64,000 nucleotides of DNA from Lachnospiraceae bacterium MD308 (GCA_010206225.2 VIQU02000020.1:21975-85974), one strand, 5' to 3'. Positions 17,177 to 25,986 are shown, numbered from the stretch's first letter. Made by a program: numbers and translations. Notes: a model not told the origin generated them from the sequence alone.

Positions 17177-17995
17177 ATGAATATTATAGTGTGCGTAAAG
17201 CAGGTGCCGGATACAGAAGAAATAAAGATAGATCCGGGAAGCCATTCATTGATCCGGGAAGGAATTCCCAATATATTGAACCCTTACGATGGTTATGCGC
17301 TTGAAGCTGCGGCAGAGATTAAGGATAAGAATCCCGGCACGAAAATCATAGTTGTTTCTATGGGACCGTCCCATGCGGAAGCCGTATTGCGGGAATGTCT
17401 TTCCATAGCTGCCGATGGAGCATATCTGGTTACGGATAAGGCTTTTGCAGGATCGGATACCTATGCAACCAGTTATGTTTTATCACAGGCGATAAAGTAT
17501 ATACAAAAAATAGAAGACATCACGTTTCACGCAATATTCTGTGGGAAACAAGCGATTGACGGAGATACGGCGCAGGTTGGACCGGAGCTGGCAGAGCATA
17601 TGGGGTATTCGCTTGCCACATGCTGTCTGGAGGCTGAAGAAAAAGAAAAGGAGTTAATAGTTCTTCAGGAGACAGAAGCATGCAGGAAATTGATAGGGGT
17701 TGCGTATCCTTGTGTTATTACGTTTACAAAGCCGGATCATGACCCGAGATTTCCTACGTTTAAGCGGAAAATAGAAGCACGTAAAGCAGTGATACCGCAT
17801 ATTTCGGCAAAAGATATAGAGGGGATCGATCTGTCGTGTACCGGAATAAAGGGATCTCCTACAAAAGTAAAAAGAATTTTTGTTCAGACGGGCAGAAAAG
17901 AAGGGGTAATCCTGGAAGAAGAAAATATTGAAGAGATCACTCGAAAACTCTATAGTATCATAGCTTTGATCGGTGAGGAGGAAAAGACGGGATAA
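17177..17995 (+). CDS. etfB: Electron transfer flavoprotein beta subunit (second copy)
   Basis: A 272-residue EtfB with canonical motifs: IVCVKQVPDTEEIKID, NPYDGYALEAAAEIKD, VVSMGPSHAEAVLRE and FCGKQAIDGDTAQVGPELAEH. The DGDTxQVGP segment is the AMP/FAD-binding loop. It is closer to the consensus than the first copy. It is coupled to etfA by a TAATG overlap and divergent from the second FAD oxidoreductase, so those three probably form one dehydrogenase-ETF complex. A TATAAT-like -10 occurs near 17137-17142, with a weak -35. Confidence 0.92.
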   Translation: MNIIVCVKQVPDTEEIKIDPGSHSLIREGIPNILNPYDGYALEAAAEIKDKNPGTKIIVVSMGPSHAEAVLRECLSIAADGAYLVTDKAFAGSDTYATSYVLSQAIKYIQKIEDITFHAIFCGKQAIDGDTAQVGPELAEHMGYSLATCCLEAEEKEKELIVLQETEACRKLIGVAYPCVITFTKPDHDPRFPTFKRKIEARKAVIPHISAKDIEGIDLSCTGIKGSPTKVKRIFVQTGRKEGVILEEENIEEITRKLYSIIALIGEEEKTG

Positions 17996-19023
17996 TGGAT
18001 TATAAGAAAAGTAATGATTTGTGGGTGTTTATAGAAACAAAGGAAAACGGCGCAGTCAATAGTTCGGGACTGGAATTAATGAATCCGGGGCTGAAGATAG
18101 CAGAGAAATTAAAGGGAAGATTAGTAGCAGTTCTGTTTGGAGATGCTGTCGAAAAAGCAGTGAGGGAAGTTGCAGAGTACGGGGCGGATCAGATCATTGT
18201 GGCCGAGGGAGAACAGTACAGAGAATATTCTGCCGATATTTATGCTGCTGCATTGAGTTGTCTGCTTAAAAAGTATGCACCGGCGGGAATTCTGATGGCC
18301 GCGACGAATAATGGCAGGGAGATGAGCCCAAGGGCAGCATGCAGATTAAAAACAGGATTAACAGCAGATTGCACCGACGTAGGATTTGACGAAGAGACAG
18401 GCTGCCTGCTTTGGACAAGACCAACTTTCGGCGGAAATTTAATGGCATGTATTATATGTCAGAACCACTGGCCGCAAATGGGTACGATAAGGCCGGGAAT
18501 ATATAAAAAGGAAAAAATGAATAAAGAGCATGTGGATGTTATAAGAGAAGCTGTAGTTTTAGAGGAGAATATTGACCGGATAAAGGTATATGAAACTATG
18601 TACGAGGAAAAAATAACGGTAGACCTTGAAAATGCAGAGATTATTGTTGCCGGAGGAAAAGGCGTCGGGAGTGCAAAAGGGTTTCAAATGTTAGAAGATC
18701 TGGCAAAAACATTAGGAGGAGTTGTCGGAGCGTCTCGGGGAGCAGTAGAAAACGGCTGGATTTCACATGCATATCAGGTTGGACAAACAGGAAGAATGGT
18801 TAGCCCTAAGCTTTATATAGCCTGCGGGATTTCCGGCGCGATTCAGCACATGGCCGGAATGTCTTCTTCCGATATGATCATTGCGATTAATCAAGACAGG
18901 GAGGCTCCGATTTTTAAAATTGCAGATTATGGTATCGTGGGAGATGTTCAGGTTATTGTACCGGCATTAACAAAGATAATATTAGATGAAAAAAGAAAAA
19001 AATTGTGTAAAAGAGATAAATAG
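17995..19023 (+). CDS. etfA: Electron transfer flavoprotein alpha subunit (second copy)
   Basis: A 342-residue EtfA. The C-terminal FAD domain has VVGASRGAVENGWISHAYQV, then YIACGISGAIQHMAGM and AINQDREAPIFKIADYGIVGD, all close to consensus. The N-terminal domain includes ILMAATNNGREMSPRAACRLKTG. No N-terminal ferredoxin domain is present. With its EtfB it forms the heterodimer receiving electrons from an acyl-CoA- or hydroxyacid-type dehydrogenase; the neighbouring FAD enzyme is the likely donor. Confidence 0.93.
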   Translation: MDYKKSNDLWVFIETKENGAVNSSGLELMNPGLKIAEKLKGRLVAVLFGDAVEKAVREVAEYGADQIIVAEGEQYREYSADIYAAALSCLLKKYAPAGILMAATNNGREMSPRAACRLKTGLTADCTDVGFDEETGCLLWTRPTFGGNLMACIICQNHWPQMGTIRPGIYKKEKMNKEHVDVIREAVVLEENIDRIKVYETMYEEKITVDLENAEIIVAGGKGVGSAKGFQMLEDLAKTLGGVVGASRGAVENGWISHAYQVGQTGRMVSPKLYIACGISGAIQHMAGMSSSDMIIAINQDREAPIFKIADYGIVGDVQVIVPALTKIILDEKRKKLCKRDK

Positions 19024-19024
19024 A

Positions 19025-19053
19025 TTGACTTTTTATTGTGACTTTTATATAAT
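19025..19053 (+). promoter_or_regulatory. Promoter of the BCCT unit
   Basis: TTGACT (19025-19030), 17 bases, TATAAT (19048-19053). Transcription would begin near 19060, about 98 bases before the BCCT start codon. Confidence 0.75.
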
Positions 19054-19080
19054 TATGCTAATCGGATAACATGCGTCAGA

Positions 19081-19135
19081 CGTAGATAAGAAAGATGCCA
19101 TAAAGCGGAAGTTTTTTGGTGTCTTTTATTTTTTT
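19081..19135 (+). terminator. Leader terminator 3 with CGTAGATAAGAAA motif (candidate GlpP target)
   Basis: CGTAGATAAGAAAG (19081-19094) leads into a stem of AAAGATGCC (19091-19099) with GGTGTCTTT (19118-19126; two G-U pairs). A T-rich tract follows to 19135. The arrangement and motif match leaders 1 and 2. Confidence 0.65.
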
Positions 19136-19157
19136 GCAAAGGAAGGGAAGAGATATT

Positions 19158-20750
19158 ATGAATGGAAAGAATAGTTCAAAGATCAGGAAAATTGCATTTT
19201 GGACGGCATTCATTTTGTTATTTGGTTCGTTAATTTATAGTATTGCGGACAGAGAAGGGTTTTATAAGATGGCGAGCGCTGCCAATAGCTGGGTACTTAA
19301 AAATCTGGGGTGGACCTACAGCCTTACGAGCTTTTTGTGCCTGCTGGCAATTGCCATAGCCTACTTTTCGCCGTTGGGAGAGGTGGTTCTTGGAGGAAAA
19401 CATGCGAAGCCTATCTTGTCAAAAGCAAATTGGGCAACGATTACTTTGTGTACAGCGATGGCCGCGGGAGCATTGCTCTGGGGAATTGCGGAGCCTGTTT
19501 ATCATATGGCGACACCGCCCGTTGGCATAGAACCAAATAGTTGGGAATCCGCTAAATTTGCGATGGAAACAATGGTATTGCACTGGTCTGTCCATCCCTA
19601 TTCGCTTTATACACTTCCGGTCATTGCATTTGCATTCGCTTTTTTCAATATGAGGAAGCCGTTTTCGGTTGCATCACAGTTAAGTGTTATTACGGATAAG
19701 TTTCATATCAAGACGGGTGATGAGAATTTGTTTCCGCAGATATTAGACACAGTGCTTTTATTTGCAATGGGTCTGGGAATTTTGGGTGTTATCTGTACCG
19801 GTACGTTAAACATGGGAGGAGCACTGAAGGAAATCACGGGAATACAGAGTAAAGCGACGGCATGGCTGATTATCTTAGGATTTGTTACAGTTTGCTTTAT
19901 TGCGTCTTCTATATCCGGTATTCACAAAGGAATTAAACTGTTGTCCAATATAAATGTGGTGGTTTATATCATACTTCTGGTTATCATATTTGTATTAGGA
20001 CCGACCTCGTTTATGATAGATGGCACCATCGAAGCGGTGGGAGGAACCATGTCAAGGTTGCCGGAAAAGCTCCTGACAACAGGGGCATATGCATCGGATC
20101 CATGGGCGAAAAGCTGGACTGTGTTCTATGCGGGAAGCTGGGGAAGCTGGGCACCGATATCGGCATGTTTCCTTGCGAGACTGGGGGTAGGATACAAAGT
20201 GAAAGATTTGATCAAGATTAATTTTGGAATCCCTATTCTCTTCAATATTGTGTGGAGCGGCGTTTTTTCAAATCTGGCTGTCAATTACCAGCTTACCGGT
20301 AAATTAGACTTAATCAAGATTTTAAATACAGAGGGAGCAGAGGCAACCATATATGCAATTTTTCGGGAAATGCCGGGTGCAAAAATCATTGTGATTCTGT
20401 TTTTTGCTGCATTGCTGCTTTCTATGATTACAGCTATGGATTCAACGACAAATTCAATTGCTGCTTTATCTACCACGGGAATCTCACCTGAAGAACAGGA
20501 AGCACCGGTGTTTTTAAAGGTAATGTGGGGTGCGATGTTTGCAGTGTTGTCATATATTATGCTGACAATTGCCGAAATAGATGGGATTAAGCTGGTTTCT
20601 AATCTTGGGGGGCTTCCTAATATCTTTATTATATTCGGCGGAATCGTCTGTGTGTTGATCATTGCGGGGAATGTCGAAAAATATAATATTGTAGACAAGA
20701 TTCCAGAAGACAAGGCCCTGAAAGAGACAGATGCAAAGGAGGAGAATTAA
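19158..20750 (+). CDS. BCCT-family (betaine/carnitine/choline) transporter
   Basis: A 530-residue, 12-helix transporter of the BCCT family. It has MAAGALLWGIAEPVYHMATPP (helix 3-4), MGLGILGVICTGTLNMGGAL (helix 5), and WTVFYAGSWGSWAPISACF (helix 8). The last segment keeps the family frame W-x-x-F-Y-x-x-x-W-x-x-W-x-P but replaces part of the usual WWxSW aromatic box, so the substrate may not be glycine betaine. The start at 19158 has GGAAGGGAAGAG before it; the open frame extends 14 codons into the leader terminator. Import of a quaternary-amine-like compound is the default inference. Confidence 0.9.
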   Translation: MNGKNSSKIRKIAFWTAFILLFGSLIYSIADREGFYKMASAANSWVLKNLGWTYSLTSFLCLLAIAIAYFSPLGEVVLGGKHAKPILSKANWATITLCTAMAAGALLWGIAEPVYHMATPPVGIEPNSWESAKFAMETMVLHWSVHPYSLYTLPVIAFAFAFFNMRKPFSVASQLSVITDKFHIKTGDENLFPQILDTVLLFAMGLGILGVICTGTLNMGGALKEITGIQSKATAWLIILGFVTVCFIASSISGIHKGIKLLSNINVVVYIILLVIIFVLGPTSFMIDGTIEAVGGTMSRLPEKLLTTGAYASDPWAKSWTVFYAGSWGSWAPISACFLARLGVGYKVKDLIKINFGIPILFNIVWSGVFSNLAVNYQLTGKLDLIKILNTEGAEATIYAIFREMPGAKIIVILFFAALLLSMITAMDSTTNSIAALSTTGISPEEQEAPVFLKVMWGAMFAVLSYIMLTIAEIDGIKLVSNLGGLPNIFIIFGGIVCVLIIAGNVEKYNIVDKIPEDKALKETDAKEEN

Positions 20751-20751
20751 T

Positions 20752-20943
20752 ATGACAAGAAAAAGCAGAGCATGGGGATCGCCATCCAGATATATTCAAG
20801 GAATGGGAGAGATACAAAGGCTTCCGGAACATACCGCAAAATTCGGGGATAGAGTGGGAGCTGTTATTGATGTATTTTTCTTTGATTATGGATATGTGAA
20901 AATGGCGGATGCGATTGGCGAGGAGTATAAAAGAAAAAGATGA
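20752..20943 (+). pseudogene. N-terminal fragment of an iron-type glycerol dehydrogenase, coupled to surE
   Basis: A 63-residue ORF with an excellent RBS (GGAGGAG, 7-8 bases from ATG). It matches the first ~45-60 residues of GldA-like dehydrogenases: RAWGSPSRYIQGMGEIQRLPEH, then VIDVFFFDYGY. Intact enzymes are about 360 residues. The NAD-binding and metal-binding domains are missing, and the frame ends in an ATGA overlap with surE. It may be a truncated pseudogene whose translation now serves only to couple surE, or a retained short peptide. Confidence 0.75.
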
Positions 20944-21719
20944 AACCACTTATTTTACTGACGAATGACGATGGGATAGACTCTCCGGGACTTCTGGCAT
21001 TAGCGGAGGCAATTGAAGAGTTAGGAGAGCTTTTGATTGCGGCGCCTGCTAATCAGCAGACATCCATGGGACGTGCTTTTCCTAGGACAGACAGCCTCGG
21101 AATTATCCAGAAAAAAGAAATCTGTGTGAATGGAAAAATGCAGGAAGGGTATGGGATATACGGATCGCCTGCATATGCAGTGGATCATGGAGTGCTGGAA
21201 CTTGCAGAAAGGAAGCCGGATATATGCTTAAGCGGAATCAATTATGGAGAAAATCTTGGAACGAATCTTACCTGCAGCGGTACAGTAGGCGCGATTCTTG
21301 AGGCAAGTACGCATCAAATCCCCGGAATTGCATTTTCAATCCCGGCAGAAATCAGCATACAGAGGAGTCGGAAATATCCTGAAATGAATTGGGAAGCAAT
21401 AAAAAAAGTTGTTCATTATTGGACGGACAGACTCCTCTCGGAAACAGAAATCTCGGGCTCAAAGTGGCTGAATATTAACATGCCGGGTACGATTCCGCCG
21501 CCGCAGGAATATCGCTTCACAAAACAAAGTATGCAGAATTACTTTGTTTTCCGAAAACCGCTGAAAAGAGATTTTTCAAAACAATATGATTTTACAACAG
21601 TTATTAATTATGAAAAAAACAAGCTGGACGAAAGAGATGATATCTATGCGGTATGTGTTCAAAAAATAACATCCGTTACGCCGATCGTTCATGATCTGAC
21701 GGAGCCAAAGTTGCGGTAA
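20940..21719 (+). CDS. surE: SurE-family 5'/3'-nucleotidase
   Basis: A 259-residue phosphatase with the SurE metal site ILLTNDDGIDSPG (Asp-Asp), AAPANQQTSMG, and CLSGINYGENLGTNLTCSGTVGAILEA. It would dephosphorylate nucleotides or other phosphomonoesters with a divalent metal. It overlaps the GldA fragment by 4 bases and shares its operon with the BCCT transporter. This is an unusual setting for SurE and suggests that it handles a pathway phosphoester here. Confidence 0.9.
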   Translation: MKPLILLTNDDGIDSPGLLALAEAIEELGELLIAAPANQQTSMGRAFPRTDSLGIIQKKEICVNGKMQEGYGIYGSPAYAVDHGVLELAERKPDICLSGINYGENLGTNLTCSGTVGAILEASTHQIPGIAFSIPAEISIQRSRKYPEMNWEAIKKVVHYWTDRLLSETEISGSKWLNINMPGTIPPPQEYRFTKQSMQNYFVFRKPLKRDFSKQYDFTTVINYEKNKLDERDDIYAVCVQKITSVTPIVHDLTEPKLR

Positions 21720-21816
21720 TGAATTATGCGCAACCGCGCTGCGTATTTCGGCGGATATTATAAAGCAATTGCGGCTAAATCGAAAACATGATAAGGTAAT
21801 AAACAGGAGAAGGAGT

Positions 21817-22980
21817 ATGACGAAGGAGATTACTACTATGCAGGAGATTAAGTGTCCCAATTGCGGAGAGGTTTTTGCAGTGGATGAGTCAGGATATGCC
21901 CGGATTCTTCAGCAGGTCAGGGATAAAGAATTTGAAAAAGAGCTTAAACGCCGGGAAGATGATCTTGCCGGGATGAAAGAGAGCGAGCTGAAGCTTGCGA
22001 GAATGGAGCAAAAGGAAGAATTTAACAAGCTGCTTTCTTCGAAAGAGGCTGCGATATTTGAAAAGGAAAAAGAGATTTCTAAAAAGGAAGCGGAGATTGA
22101 AAAGCTGAGGGGACAGTTGTCAAATAAGGCGACGGAAAGTGAACTGAAGGCGCAGTCCATACAAAGACAGTATGAGGAAAGACTGAAGCTTAAGGATGAG
22201 CAGATTGAATATTACAAGGACTTCAAGGCAAGACAATCTACGAAAATGGTAGGTGAGAGCCTTGAGCAGCACTGCCTGACACAGTTTAATTCTCTGAGGA
22301 TGACTGCATTTCCCAATGCTTACTTTGAAAAGGATAACGATGCGAGGTCGGGAAGCAAAGGCGATTTCATCTTCAGAGAAGAGGTAGATGGAGTGGAATT
22401 TATATCCATTATGTTTGAGATGAAAAATGAGATGGATGAGACTGCTACCAAGCATAAGAATGAGGACTTTTTTAAAGAACTTGACAAGGATCGGCGAGAA
22501 AAGAAGTGTGAGTATGCTGTGATGGTCTCCTTGCTTGAGATTGATAACGAGCTTTATAATAACGGAATCGTAGATGTTTCTTACAAATATGAGAAAATGT
22601 ATGTGATCCGTCCTCAGTTTTTCATCCCGATGATAACCCTGTTAAGGAATGCAGCTCTGAATTCACTGCAATACAGGAAGGAACTAGAGGCGGCAAAGCA
22701 CCAGCAGATTGACGTTCTTCATTTTGAAGAAAATATGAATGCCTTTAAAGAAGGATTTGCCCGTAATTACAGGATAGCAAGTAATAAATTTAAGACAGCT
22801 ATCGAAGAGATCGATAAGACTATCTCACATTTGCAAAAGACAAAAGAGGCGCTGCTTTCCTCGGAGAATAATCTCCGTCTTGCCAATAATAAAGCAGAGG
22901 ATCTGAGTATTAAAAGACTGACAAAAAATGCGCCGTCGGTGAAAGAGATGTTTGATGAACTGGATGTGAACGATGGTTAA
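21817..22980 (+). CDS. DUF2130 domain protein
   Basis: A 387-residue protein. An N-terminal zinc-ribbon-like pair (CPNCGEVF) is followed by about 120 residues of charged coiled coil. The DUF2130 core (KMVGESLEQHCLTQFN, SGSKGDFIFRE, EMKNEMDETATKHKNEDFFKELDKDR) has a D..E-x-K pattern like a restriction-endonuclease fold, then a C-terminal coiled coil. Function is unknown; a nuclease-like role is often proposed from the fold. Two starts are possible: the ATG at 21817 (AGGAG 7 bases away) or at 21838 (AAGGAG, 9 bases). Confidence 0.85.
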   Translation: MTKEITTMQEIKCPNCGEVFAVDESGYARILQQVRDKEFEKELKRREDDLAGMKESELKLARMEQKEEFNKLLSSKEAAIFEKEKEISKKEAEIEKLRGQLSNKATESELKAQSIQRQYEERLKLKDEQIEYYKDFKARQSTKMVGESLEQHCLTQFNSLRMTAFPNAYFEKDNDARSGSKGDFIFREEVDGVEFISIMFEMKNEMDETATKHKNEDFFKELDKDRREKKCEYAVMVSLLEIDNELYNNGIVDVSYKYEKMYVIRPQFFIPMITLLRNAALNSLQYRKELEAAKHQQIDVLHFEENMNAFKEGFARNYRIASNKFKTAIEEIDKTISHLQKTKEALLSSENNLRLANNKAEDLSIKRLTKNAPSVKEMFDELDVNDG

Positions 22981-23011
22981 ATTTGATGAGCGCTATTTAA
23001 CTCTGGTTCAA

Positions 23012-23040
23012 TTGTGAAAGTTCTGATTATTTGATATAAT
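23012..23040 (+). promoter_or_regulatory. Promoter of the XRE/TPR regulator
   Basis: TTGTGA (23012-23017), 17 bases, TATAAT (23035-23040). The start codon follows 44 bases on. Confidence 0.6.
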
Positions 23041-23084
23041 TAAATCAGCAAAGGCCAATGCAATAAACGAAGAGGAGATAGTAT

Positions 23085-24116
23085 ATGCAGTTAGGCGAAG
23101 TGATCAGAACATACAGAAAAAGTAAAAGTATGACGCAGGAGGAGATGGCGTACAGGCTCGGAGTAACCGCTTCAGCAGTGAACAAATGGGAGAAAGGTAA
23201 TTCACTTCCTGATATTATGCTGTTGGCTCCGATTGCAAGGTTACTTAATATTTCATTAGATACGTTATTGTCTTTTCAGGAGGAGCTGACGGAGAGTGAA
23301 ATTAACGAAATTGTCTGTGAGGTGCAACGGCAATTAAAAGAAGAGACATATGATGAGGCATTTTGCTGGGCGAAGAAAAGGCTTGAGCAGTATCCCAATT
23401 GCGAGCAGTTGATCTGGCAGTTGGCGGTGGTTCTTGATGCTCATCGTTTGTTTCAGAATATTCCTGTTAATCAGGATTATGATGAGTATCTGTGCTCATT
23501 ATATGTCCGTGTGCAAAACAGTGAGGATGAGGTGATGCGCAGCAGAGCGGCAGATTCCTTGTTCGGCTTTTATATGCGGAGGGAACAGTATGACAAAGCA
23601 GAAGAGTGTCTGAAATATTTTCCCGAACAGAATCCGGAGAGAAAAAGAAAGCAGGCGCAGCTTTACAGCGAGACAGATCGGCTGCAGGAGGCCCATAAAG
23701 TGTATGAGGAACTGCTGTTTTCGGGGTATCAGATGCTGAGTGTGACACTTAACGGGATGTACAGGCTGGCAATGCGGGAAAATGACATGGAGAGAGCGCA
23801 TATGCTTGCCGCAAAGCAGGAAGAAGTGGCAGCGTGTTTTGAAATGGGAAAATATTACGAGGTTTCAGGCAGGCTTGACATAGCCACATCCTTGCGGGAT
23901 GCAGGGGCTATCGTGGAGATAGCCAAGGAGATGATCTCCAGCGTGGAAGAGATTGACAGCTTTCAAAAATCTCCGCTTTATGAGCATATGGAGTTCAAAA
24001 AAATAAGTGAAGAATTTAAGGCGGAATTGAAAGAAAACCTGCTTCAGTGTTTCCGGGACGAAGAGAGCTATGGCTTTTTGAAAGATCATAAGGAATGGCA
24101 GGAGTTATTGTTATAA
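23085..24116 (+). CDS. XRE-type regulator with helical repeat domain
   Basis: A 343-residue protein. Residues 1-65 are a cro/C1 HTH (MQLGEVIRTYRKSKSMTQEE, then TASAVNKWEKGNSLPDI). The rest is all-helical and TPR-like (pairs such as YDKAEECLKYFPEQNPERKR and DRLQEAHKVYEELL), in the manner of RRNPP/quorum-peptide-type or Lachnospiraceae HTH-TPR regulators. It may sense a peptide or protein partner. It converges on the mgtC-like gene with a 6-base overlap. Its target is unknown. Confidence 0.85.
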   Translation: MQLGEVIRTYRKSKSMTQEEMAYRLGVTASAVNKWEKGNSLPDIMLLAPIARLLNISLDTLLSFQEELTESEINEIVCEVQRQLKEETYDEAFCWAKKRLEQYPNCEQLIWQLAVVLDAHRLFQNIPVNQDYDEYLCSLYVRVQNSEDEVMRSRAADSLFGFYMRREQYDKAEECLKYFPEQNPERKRKQAQLYSETDRLQEAHKVYEELLFSGYQMLSVTLNGMYRLAMRENDMERAHMLAAKQEEVAACFEMGKYYEVSGRLDIATSLRDAGAIVEIAKEMISSVEEIDSFQKSPLYEHMEFKKISEEFKAELKENLLQCFRDEESYGFLKDHKEWQELLL

Positions 24117-24836
24117 TTCTTCTACAAACAGAACACCTTTTTCATGTGCCAGAACTTCAATCATCTCTGTGTGGGTACGGTTTTCTTCGCTGGAGACGGT
24201 TACAATATAGCTGAGCGCCCGTTGTTTGCCGTCAGGATCGTGCCAGCTGTAGCCTCTGCTGATCTGGATATTATGTACTTCAATCTGGTGGTCTTTGGCA
24301 TATTGCAGAAATTCGCTGAAGCCGCCTTTCTTTGTGTTGTATTCGATATAAAGATCCAGATATCTTGACTTTTTGCGAAGCCAGATGTCAAATTTTAAAA
24401 GACCTGATACGGTAAATGCAATTGCGATTCCGCCAAAAATCGCACCCTCATAGAAGCCGATCCCGATTGCAAGACCACTGCAGGCCGCTGTCCACAGACC
24501 GGCTGCAGTGGTGATCCCCATAATCTTATTTCTGCCGGTCAATACGATCGTCCCGGCGCCTAAAAAACCGACTCCGCTGATCACCTGTGCGCCGAGCCGC
24601 ACAGGATCTCCAGTCTGATAGGTGATATATACATACTGATTCGTCATCATAACTAGAGCTGAACCAAGGCATACTAAGATATAAGTACGAAGCCCTGCCG
24701 GACGGTTCTTCTTGCCGCGCTCAATTCCGAGAATGCCTCCAACAAGAACAGACAGGCAGATTCTGAGCAGAATTGACGCGTGATTCAAATCTCTGAGATG
24801 AACCATCGTATTTTCTAAAAAATTCCATCCGTTCAT
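24111..24836 (-). CDS. MgtC/SapB family membrane protein
   Basis: A 241-residue protein with 4-5 N-terminal transmembrane helices carrying the MgtC signature: ILGIERGKKNRPAGLRTYILVCLGSA, split here as GILGIERGKKNR and PAGLRTYILVCLG, followed by ISGVGFLGAGTI and GLWTAACSGLAIG. A cytoplasmic ACT-like C-terminal domain (residues 150-240) follows. Members are linked to Mg2+ limitation and membrane potential. A minus-strand promoter (TTGTTT, 17 bases, TATAAA) lies near 24925-24955. Confidence 0.88.
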   Translation of the reverse strand: MNGWNFLENTMVHLRDLNHASILLRICLSVLVGGILGIERGKKNRPAGLRTYILVCLGSALVMMTNQYVYITYQTGDPVRLGAQVISGVGFLGAGTIVLTGRNKIMGITTAAGLWTAACSGLAIGIGFYEGAIFGGIAIAFTVSGLLKFDIWLRKKSRYLDLYIEYNTKKGGFSEFLQYAKDHQIEVHNIQISRGYSWHDPDGKQRALSYIVTVSSEENRTHTEMIEVLAHEKGVLFVEEL

Positions 24837-24986
24837 GTTGGCTTTCCCCTTTTCTTTCGCAGATTTCTTCCTAAAAACTTTAGTAAAGCATTAATACATT
24901 TGCTGAAATACTCTATTTAATTTATAGCATGAATTTCCGTATAAAACAAGAATAAGCAAAAAGAATAAAGAATCAATTTATGTGTC

Positions 24987-25015
24987 TTGTCATATGTAAA
25001 TATATATGCTATACT
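24987..25015 (+). promoter_or_regulatory. Promoter of the nad operon, possible NiaR operator overlap
   Basis: TTGTCA (24987-24992), 17 bases, TATACT (25010-25015). The TGTGTCTTGTCA run overlapping the -35 resembles the TGTC-containing operators that I associate with NiaR, but I am not certain of the consensus. The co-transcribed niaR gene makes autoregulation here likely. Confidence 0.55.
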
Positions 25016-25063
25016 GTGCCGGGATATTAGAAATCGTTATGATTTTATAGGAGGATTATAAAG

Positions 25064-25969
25064 ATGACGATCACGGAGGAGATACAGGCTCTGAAGAAAG
25101 AGAAAAATGCAGTGATTCTGGCACATTACTATGTGGAGCCTCAAGTACAGGAAATTGCGGATTACATAGGTGATTCTTATTATCTGAGCAAAGTGGCTTC
25201 AGAGACTGGAGCGGGGACGATTGTATTCTGTGGCGTGTCTTTTATGGGGGAGAGCGCGAAAGCTCTGAATCCAGAAAAGATTGTGCTCATGCCGGATATC
25301 AGTGCGGACTGCCCTATGGCGCACATGGCAGACACAGAGACCATTAAAAACATGCGCGAAAAATATGAGGATCTGGCAGTGGTATGCTACATTAATTCTA
25401 CGGCGGAACTCAAAAGGCACTCAGACGTGTGCGTAACATCTGCAAATGCGGTTAAGATAGTGAAAGCGCTCCCTAATAAGAATATATTTTTCATTCCAGA
25501 CAGGAATCTTGCACATTTTATCGCAGATCAGATACCTGAGAAGAATTTTATTTATAATGAAGGGTATTGCCCAACTCACGATAAGATGCAGACTGAAGAG
25601 ATGCAGAAAGCGAAATCAGAACATCCGGACGCGAAAGTGCTGGCCCATCCAGAATGCCCGAAGACAGTGCTTCAGCTGGCTGATTATGTGGGCAGTACGT
25701 CCGGTATAATAAAATATGCAACAGAAAGCAAGGATATGGAATTTATAATCTGTACAGAGGAAGGAGTTTCTTATGAGCTTACGCAGAGGAATCCCGATAA
25801 AAAATTCTACTTTACGGATACACTTCCGGTCTGTCCGGATATGAAGCTGATCACGCTTAAGAAGGTGCTTCATGTGTTAAAGACCAAAGATAATGAAGTG
25901 CATATGGACTCCGGACTTGCACAAGAGACAAGGCGGCCGCTTAATAGGATGCTGGAGCTTGCAAAATAG
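25064..25969 (+). CDS. nadA: Quinolinate synthase A
   Basis: A 301-residue NadA. It condenses iminoaspartate with dihydroxyacetone phosphate to give quinolinate, using a [4Fe-4S] cluster. Cluster cysteines are in VFCGVSFMGESAK, NEGYCPTHDKM/HPECPK and PVCPDM regions; other motifs are LAHYYVEPQVQEIADYIGDS and ADCPMAHMAD. First gene of nadA-nadB-nadC-niaR, with AGGAGG before the ATG. Confidence 0.96.
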   Translation: MTITEEIQALKKEKNAVILAHYYVEPQVQEIADYIGDSYYLSKVASETGAGTIVFCGVSFMGESAKALNPEKIVLMPDISADCPMAHMADTETIKNMREKYEDLAVVCYINSTAELKRHSDVCVTSANAVKIVKALPNKNIFFIPDRNLAHFIADQIPEKNFIYNEGYCPTHDKMQTEEMQKAKSEHPDAKVLAHPECPKTVLQLADYVGSTSGIIKYATESKDMEFIICTEEGVSYELTQRNPDKKFYFTDTLPVCPDMKLITLKKVLHVLKTKDNEVHMDSGLAQETRRPLNRMLELAK

Positions 25970-25986
25970 CGGCGGGGGATGGTAAG

